Assembly (NCBI RefSeq): GCF_000719335.1
Contig: NZ_JOGB01000042.1
Location: forward strand, 1 to 60,911
DNA length: 60,911 nucleotides
Source of the DNA: Streptomyces sp. NRRL S-87
Lineage (GTDB): Bacteria; Actinomycetota; Actinomycetes; Streptomycetales; Streptomycetaceae
Direction of reading: 5' to 3'
Position numbers and translations under genes: made by a program. How positions within the stretch are numbered: position 1 is the first letter of the stretch; each line of letters begins with the position of its first letter. The notes below the pieces were generated by a model that ran no database searches, was not told the origin of the DNA, and worked only from the letters and a program-made list of their open reading frames with translations. Of the stretch, positions 56,610-60,911 are shown piece after piece.

Positions 56610-57644
56610 ATGCCGCTGTCCCACACGCACCCGCCGCGAACTCACCGCGCCAGCCGTCGAAGGCGGCACGCCGGAGCCGCCCGCACCGCAGGCCGGCGGG
56701 CCGTCCGGCGCCCGCCGTTGTCCCTCGCCCCGGCGGCGGGGCGCACGCCGCGCGCCCCGCGGTACGCGGCCGGCGCCGCGCTCGTCCTCGTCCTGGTCGT
56801 GGCGGCCCGGGCCGGGGCGCTCACCCGTATATGGGAGTTCCTCGACTTCGGGGCGGGGGTGCTCTCCCTCGTCTCGCTCTCCGCCGCGGTGCTGTGGGGG
56901 TTGGCGGCCACCGACCGGACCGTCCTGGACTCCGGCCACCGGCTCCTCGCACAGGGGGTGCACCGCGCCCTCGCGGTGTCCGGCCTGGGCTTCCTCGGCC
57001 TGCACATCTGGGCCAAGATCGCGGGCGGCACCACGGTGGCCGCCTCCGCGGTCGTGCCCTTCGCCGACCGCGACCGTCCGCTGGTCATCGGCCTGGGCAC
57101 CCTGGCCGGCTACCTCTTCGTGTCCGTGGCCGCCTCCGGCGCGCTGCGCAGCGCCTTCGCCACCCGCAGCCGCTCGGTGTGGTGGCGCGTGCTGCACATG
57201 GGCGCGTACCCGGCCTGGGGCGCGGCCCTGGTGCACGGGCTGCGGGCCGGCCGCGCCGCCGCCGACTGGGTGACCACGTCGTACATGCTCTGCCTGGCCG
57301 CGGCCGCGTTCCTCGTGGCGCTGCGGGTCCGGAACCGGCTGCGCGGCGCCGCCGGCACGGCCCGACCCCCCGCCGGCACGCCGGAGCCCGCCGCCGCGCC
57401 GACCCGGGCCGACCCGCCGGCCGCGGCGCCGGACGCGCGACCGCCGCTGATCGGCGTGGCGCCCGGACCCGCCGTCCCCATGATCCCCCTGGCGGACTCC
57501 CGGCCCGCCGCCGGGGACGCGCGGGCGGACCTCATCGAGACCCAGCCCATCCCCGTCCAGCCGAACCTGATCCCACCCCAGCCCGGCCCCGACCGGGCCT
57601 TCCCGGGGCCCGCGCCCCGCCTCGTCCCCGGTCCGGGACGGTGA
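56610..57644 (+). CDS. Multi-span cytochrome b-like membrane protein (ferric-reductase-like)
   Basis: 344 residues. An Arg-rich N terminus precedes about six membrane helices between residues 50 and 250. His residues in helices (G-H-R-L-L, V-H-R-A-L, L-H-I-W-A-K, L-H-M-G, V-H-G-L-R) are placed in pairs, as in haem-binding cytochrome b or ferric-reductase-like proteins. The C-terminal 100 residues are Pro/Ala-rich and hydrophilic. GGAGA lies before the ATG at 56610. Its stop overlaps the start of the NuoF-like gene (GTGA). It could take electrons from that cytosolic flavoprotein and pass them outward. Confidence 0.72.
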   Translation: MPLSHTHPPRTHRASRRRRHAGAARTAGRRAVRRPPLSLAPAAGRTPRAPRYAAGAALVLVLVVAARAGALTRIWEFLDFGAGVLSLVSLSAAVLWGLAATDRTVLDSGHRLLAQGVHRALAVSGLGFLGLHIWAKIAGGTTVAASAVVPFADRDRPLVIGLGTLAGYLFVSVAASGALRSAFATRSRSVWWRVLHMGAYPAWGAALVHGLRAGRAAADWVTTSYMLCLAAAAFLVALRVRNRLRGAAGTARPPAGTPEPAAAPTRADPPAAAPDARPPLIGVAPGPAVPMIPLADSRPAAGDARADLIETQPIPVQPNLIPPQPGPDRAFPGPAPRLVPGPGR

Positions 57645-59110
57645 CCGCGGTGTACGAACCCCGGCCCGCCCTCGGCTCCGTGGGGCCACCCCGCCTGCTC
57701 GCCGGACTCGACCGCACCGGCCGGCTGGACCGGGTCGGACACCTGACCCTGCACGGCTCCCCGCCCCGGTTCCGCCCCGACGAACTCGCCGACCTGGCCG
57801 AGAACGTCGACCTGCGCGGCCGGGGCGGCGCCGGTTTCCCGTTCGCCCGCAAGGTGCAGGCCGTGACCCGCTCGACGGCCTCCCGCGAGGGCCGGTGCAA
57901 CGTCGTGGTCAACGGCAGCGAAGGCGAACCCGCCTGCCTCAAGGACACCGCCCTCTGGCTCCACGTACCCCATCTGGTCTTGGACGGCGCCCAGTTGGCC
58001 GCCGAGTCGCTGGGCGCGGAGGAGGTGGTGGTCGGGGTCACCCGGTCGGACGTCCACGAGTCCGCGAGCGCCGCCATCGCCGAACGGGGGCCCACGGCCG
58101 TCCGGTTGCGGGTGGTGCGGCTCCCGGAGCGGTTCGTCACCGGCGAGGGCACCGCGCTCGTGGCCGGGATCAGCGGCGCCGCCGCGGTGCCCGCCGGCCG
58201 TCGCGTCCGCACCAGCGACCGGGGCCTGGGCGGCCTGCCCACCCTGCTGTCGAACACCGAGACCTTCGCCCAGCTCGCGGTCGCCGCCCGGCTCGGCGCC
58301 CTCGCCTACCGGGCCGCCGGCCTGCCCGACGAACCCGGCACCCTGCTCCTCACCATCGCAGGCCGGGTCGTCGTCGAGACCCCGACCGGCGTCCCGCTGC
58401 CGTACGTCCTGCGGCAGAGCGGCATGGACGCGGGCCAGGGGGTCCTCGTGGGGGGCTACCACGGCAGATGGCTGACCCCGCGCGACGCCAACGCCGCCCT
58501 GGTCTCCCGGCAGTCGCTGTCGGCGTACGACGCCGTGCTCGGGGCCGGCGCGGTGCTGCCGCTGCCCGAGGACACCTGCCCCGCGGGGGAGGTGGCGCGC
58601 GTGACCCGCTGGATGGCCGGCGAGTCGGCCGGGCAGTGCGGCCCCTGCGCCAACGGCCTGCCGGCCCTGGCGAAACGGCTGGAGGACGCCCTCGTCGGCG
58701 ACCGGCGCGCCTTCGGGGACCTGGAGGCGCGGATGCGGGCGGTCCGGCGCAGGGGCGCGTGCAGCCACCCCGACGGTACGGCCGCGTTCGTGGCCTCCGC
58801 GCTCGCCGTGTTCGCCGACGAGTTCCACGACCACGCCCACGGGCGCGGTTGCGGCCGCGCCGTGCTCGGGGCCCTCCCGCTGCCCCCGGACGCCGCGCCA
58901 CCGGAGCCGGACGGCCGCCAGCAGCTCGTCGTCGACTGGACGCTCTGCAAGGGCCACGGACTGTGCGCCGACGTCCTCCCCGACGTCGTCAGCCTCGACC
59001 CCGACGGCTTCCCGGCCCAGGCCTCGATGCCGGTCCCCCCGCGCCAGCGGGCCCGCGCGCTGCGCGCCGTACGCCGCTGCCCGGCGCTCGCCCTGCGCAT
59101 GCAGGAATGA
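57641..59110 (+). CDS. NuoF-like NAD(P)H flavoprotein fused to a ferredoxin
   Basis: 489 residues. The N-terminal part has the FMN/NADH motif G-R-G-G-A-G-F-P-F, then N-G-S-E-G-E-P and L-S-N-T-E-T of the complex I 51-kDa subunit. The SLBB part follows, then the Fe-S region E-S-A-G-Q-C-G-P-C and C-S-H-P-D-G; the first Cys of the usual E-S-C-G-x-C-x-P-C is Ala. The last 65 residues are a single-cluster ferredoxin: W-T-L-C-K-G-H-G-L-C ... R-R-C-P. This is a soluble NAD(P)H-oxidising unit without complex I. Its GTG overlaps the membrane-protein stop, so both are coupled. Confidence 0.85.
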   Translation: MTAVYEPRPALGSVGPPRLLAGLDRTGRLDRVGHLTLHGSPPRFRPDELADLAENVDLRGRGGAGFPFARKVQAVTRSTASREGRCNVVVNGSEGEPACLKDTALWLHVPHLVLDGAQLAAESLGAEEVVVGVTRSDVHESASAAIAERGPTAVRLRVVRLPERFVTGEGTALVAGISGAAAVPAGRRVRTSDRGLGGLPTLLSNTETFAQLAVAARLGALAYRAAGLPDEPGTLLLTIAGRVVVETPTGVPLPYVLRQSGMDAGQGVLVGGYHGRWLTPRDANAALVSRQSLSAYDAVLGAGAVLPLPEDTCPAGEVARVTRWMAGESAGQCGPCANGLPALAKRLEDALVGDRRAFGDLEARMRAVRRRGACSHPDGTAAFVASALAVFADEFHDHAHGRGCGRAVLGALPLPPDAAPPEPDGRQQLVVDWTLCKGHGLCADVLPDVVSLDPDGFPAQASMPVPPRQRARALRAVRRCPALALRMQE

Positions 59111-59285
59111 CGCGGGAAACGACTGCCGGAGCAGGCGAGTTCAATGTTGGCGGGATCTGATAAATTCCGCCGCGATTCTCGCAACCGGCCCCGGAACTCC
59201 CGTATGAATTTCCCCAGCAGTAAAGGACGTCCGCCGGGCGGAGACGCTCGAGGCCAGAGACGTTCGCAATACGGAGGAGAAGACG
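59111..59285. other. Leader region of the SCO0930-type lipoprotein gene
   Basis: This 175-bp gap is A+T-rich for the window (GATCTGATAAATTCCG; CCGTATGAATTTCCCC), pointing to a separate promoter for the lipoprotein gene rather than plain read-through. I cannot assign a sigma factor. A near-ideal GGAGGAGA ribosome site (59273-59280) lies 5 nt before the ATG. Confidence 0.55.
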
Positions 59286-60365
59286 ATGGACGACGACAAG
59301 CGCCGCGGAATCATCGCCGGAACGGCAGTGGCCGTGCTCCTGCTCACCGCAGGCTGCGGAGCCGGCGGAGACCGCGCGGCCCCGGTCGGCAATTCCGTCC
59401 AGCAGCAGGGCGGCGTCGGCGCGGCGAAGGACGCGGCGGCCGGTTCGGGATACGGCTCCGGATCCGGATACGGATCGGCCGACGGGTACGGGTCCGGCTC
59501 CGACGGGTCGGACACCGGCTCCGGATACGGCGACTCGGGCGCCGCCGGGAAGGGCGAGCCGGCCGGCAAGCTCGCCGCCCGGGAGATCTCGGGCGTGGGC
59601 ACCGTGGTCACGGACGGCTCCGGCGCCACCCTCTACCGCTTCGACAAGGACAGCGCCGCCCCGCCCCGGTCCGCCTGCGACGGCGACTGCGCCGAGGCGT
59701 GGCCGCCCGTCCCCGCGGGTGACGCCACCGCCGCGGCCGGTGTGGACGCCACCCTCCTCGGCGAGGTGCTCCGCTCCGACGGCACCCGCCAGCTCACCCT
59801 CGGCGGCTGGCCCGTGTACCGCTACGCCAAGGACACCAAACCCGGCGAGGCGAAGGGGGAGGGCGTCGGCGGCACATGGCACGCGCTCGCACCCGACGGC
59901 AAGAAGGCCAAGGACGCCGGATCGGCGGGCAGCAGCGGCGGCAGCGGGAGCGGGAGCGGGAACGGCACGGGAATGGAGGACATGAAGATGGACTCCAAGA
60001 GCGGCGCCGAACTCTCGGTGTTCCGCGACCCGCGCTTCGGAAATCTCGTGGCCGAGGCCTCCGGAATGACCCTCTACCGATTCGACAAGGACAGCGCCTG
60101 GCCCATGAAAATCGGCTGCGTCGGCGCCTGCGTGAATACGTGGAAGCCGGCGAAGCCGGTGGACGCGGAAAAGGTCTCCGGAATAGCCAGGAAACTCATC
60201 GGATCGGTGAAGCGGCCCGACGGGACCATGCAGCTCACCATCAACTGCTGGCCCGTCTACTGGTTCACCGGGGACAAGAAGCCGGGCGACACCAACGGCC
60301 ACGGCAAGCAGGGCCTGTGGTTCGCCATCACCGACACCGGCAAGAAGGCCCCCGCGGCCGGATAG
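59286..60365 (+). CDS. SCO0930-family lipoprotein with four Y-x-(F/Y)-x-x-D motifs
   Basis: 359 residues. The lipobox is L-L-T-A-G-C with the lipidated Cys at residue 24. A Gly/Ser/Tyr-rich flexible linker follows (repeated G-S-G-Y-G-S). Two homologous domains (about 95-210 and 245-355) each carry an L-Y-R-F-D-K-D motif, a Cys pair (A-C-D-G-D-C; G-C-V-G-A-C) and a second motif (V-Y-R-Y-A-K-D; V-Y-W-F-T-G-D). These are known as secreted lipoproteins with Y-x-F/W/Y-x-x-D motifs; no activity is established. With the redox genes upstream, a surface electron-handling or metal-binding role is plausible. The second domain has more A/T-ending codons than the first. Confidence 0.88.
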   Translation: MDDDKRRGIIAGTAVAVLLLTAGCGAGGDRAAPVGNSVQQQGGVGAAKDAAAGSGYGSGSGYGSADGYGSGSDGSDTGSGYGDSGAAGKGEPAGKLAAREISGVGTVVTDGSGATLYRFDKDSAAPPRSACDGDCAEAWPPVPAGDATAAAGVDATLLGEVLRSDGTRQLTLGGWPVYRYAKDTKPGEAKGEGVGGTWHALAPDGKKAKDAGSAGSSGGSGSGSGNGTGMEDMKMDSKSGAELSVFRDPRFGNLVAEASGMTLYRFDKDSAWPMKIGCVGACVNTWKPAKPVDAEKVSGIARKLIGSVKRPDGTMQLTINCWPVYWFTGDKKPGDTNGHGKQGLWFAITDTGKKAPAAG

Positions 60366-60376
60366 GAGACACGGCC

Positions 60377-60911
60377 GTGGCCCCCTCCCGCGGAACCGGC
60401 CGCGCCGCGGTCGCCGTGCTCGCCACCGCGCTGCTCCTCCCCGGCTGCGCCGCCGGCGGGCCGGCCCGGACGACGGCCCGGGAGCCGGTCCGGGAGCCGG
60501 CCGCGACGGCCGCCCGGCAGACGGCCCGCCCGCCCGGCCTCCAGCCCCTGGCCACCGCCCTCGGCTGCACTCCCACCGTCAGCGTCGACGCCGACGAACT
60601 GCGCCAGGGCGAGTGCCGGACCGCCCGCGGCGCCTACCGGCTCGTCACCTTCGCCACCGGCAACGGCCTGCGCGCCTGGCTGACCGAGGCCCGTGCGTAC
60701 GGCGGTACGTACCTGGTCGGCGACCGCTGGGTGGTCACCGCCCGGCCGGAAGCCGCCCTGACACCCCTCAAGGCCCGCGTCGGGGGCCGCCTCGACGCCG
60801 CCCCCGCCCACGACCACCCCTCGGACCCGTCCCCCGACCACGCCGACCACATGGGCGGGATGAACCACCCCGCCCATGTGGTCGGCGTGGTCGGGGGACG
60901 GGTCCGAGGGG
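60377..60911 (+). CDS. Lipoprotein, partial at the window edge
   Basis: At least 178 codons, running off the right edge. AGGAG lies about 8 nt before the GTG and overlaps the previous stop region, so it probably shares a transcript with the SCO0930-type gene. The lipobox is L-L-P-G-C (Cys 24). The mature part has a Cys pair (L-G-C-T-P, G-E-C-R-T), then a beta-rich domain (R-L-V-T-F-A-T-G-N-G, W-L-T-E-A-R-A-Y-G-G-T-Y-L-V-G-D-R-W-V-V-T) and a His/Asp/Met-rich end (D-H-A-D-H-M-G-G-M-N-H) that could bind copper or another metal. The last 43 nt are an exact fold-back of the preceding sequence, so codons after about 60860 are suspect. Confidence 0.7.
   Translation, partial: MAPSRGTGRAAVAVLATALLLPGCAAGGPARTTAREPVREPAATAARQTARPPGLQPLATALGCTPTVSVDADELRQGECRTARGAYRLVTFATGNGLRAWLTEARAYGGTYLVGDRWVVTARPEAALTPLKARVGGRLDAAPAHDHPSDPSPDHADHMGGMNHPAHVVGVVGGRVRG
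60817..60911. repeat. Perfect 43-bp inverted repeat at the window end
   Basis: Positions 60817-60859 and 60869-60911 are exact reverse complements with a 9-nt loop (ATGAACCAC). The right arm ends at the final base. The left arm lies inside sensible coding sequence; the right arm does not continue that protein well. This is the pattern of a fold-back chimera or a contig that breaks at a hairpin. Confidence 0.95.

Overview
The window is very G+C-rich DNA (about three quarters G+C by eye). It has GTG starts, strong third-position G/C bias, Tat and Sec secreted proteins, lipoproteins and families typical of Streptomyces (SCO0930-type lipoprotein, DUF4142/DUF1996 secreted pair, amphi-Trp protein, CHAT-WD40 protein, light-type MerR/B12 regulator beside a photolyase). 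I read it as a chromosomal piece of a Streptomyces or close relative. I see no rRNA, tRNA, CRISPR array, insertion sequence, phage or origin. The right edge stops exactly at the end of a perfect 43-bp inverted repeat, so it is probably a contig end, perhaps with a fold-back artefact.

Layout. 1-7.5 kb: FAD monooxygenase, a translationally coupled MFS transporter-anmK pair (muropeptide recycling), a membrane protein, a secreted alpha/beta hydrolase, and a 2-oxoglutarate oxygenase that closely matches bacterial ethylene-forming enzyme. 7.7-12.8 kb: secreted RTX-type repeat protein, a small RhoGDI-like protein, hemerythrin protein, NAD-dependent epimerase, small secreted protein, SDR. 12.8-16.4 kb: a leftward operon of AurF-like diiron oxygenase, ferredoxin-ferredoxin reductase and dienelactone hydrolase, led by two abutting 25-bp palindromes. 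16.5-21 kb: small proteins, an amphi-Trp protein followed by a four-unit 29-bp tandem repeat, a dimethylformamidase-beta-like secreted protein, and an LCP-family cell-wall protein. 21.2-24.4 kb: a CHAT protease-TPR-WD40 protein with a Trypco1-type partner, the best candidate for a conflict or signalling module. 24.5-31.5 kb: two GNAT acetyltransferases, a redoxin lipoprotein, a P450, an aromatic hydroxylase and an alginate-lyase-like enzyme with a palindromic operator.

31.5-44.7 kb: ABC transporter pair, DEDDh exonuclease, SH3-like secreted protein, Sua5/YrdC protein, a MarR-SDR divergent pair around an 18/19-matched inverted repeat, glutathionyl-hydroquinone-reductase-like protein, DEAD-box helicase with a structured leader, photolyase with a B12-binding MerR regulator, and acyl-CoA synthetase. 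44.8-51.2 kb: a leftward two-component system and FtsX-type ABC exporter. A shared bipartite motif lies upstream of both transcription units, which suggests the regulator controls itself and the exporter.

51.4-60.9 kb: DUF817 membrane protein, DUF4142-DUF1996 secreted pair, PucR-type regulator, then a redox cluster: haem-type membrane protein, NuoF-like flavoprotein fused to a ferredoxin (start overlapping the previous stop), SCO0930-type lipoprotein with four Y-x-(F/Y)-x-x-D motifs, and a second lipoprotein cut by the window edge. Together these could move electrons from cytosolic NAD(P)H across the membrane to surface lipoproteins; that role is inference.
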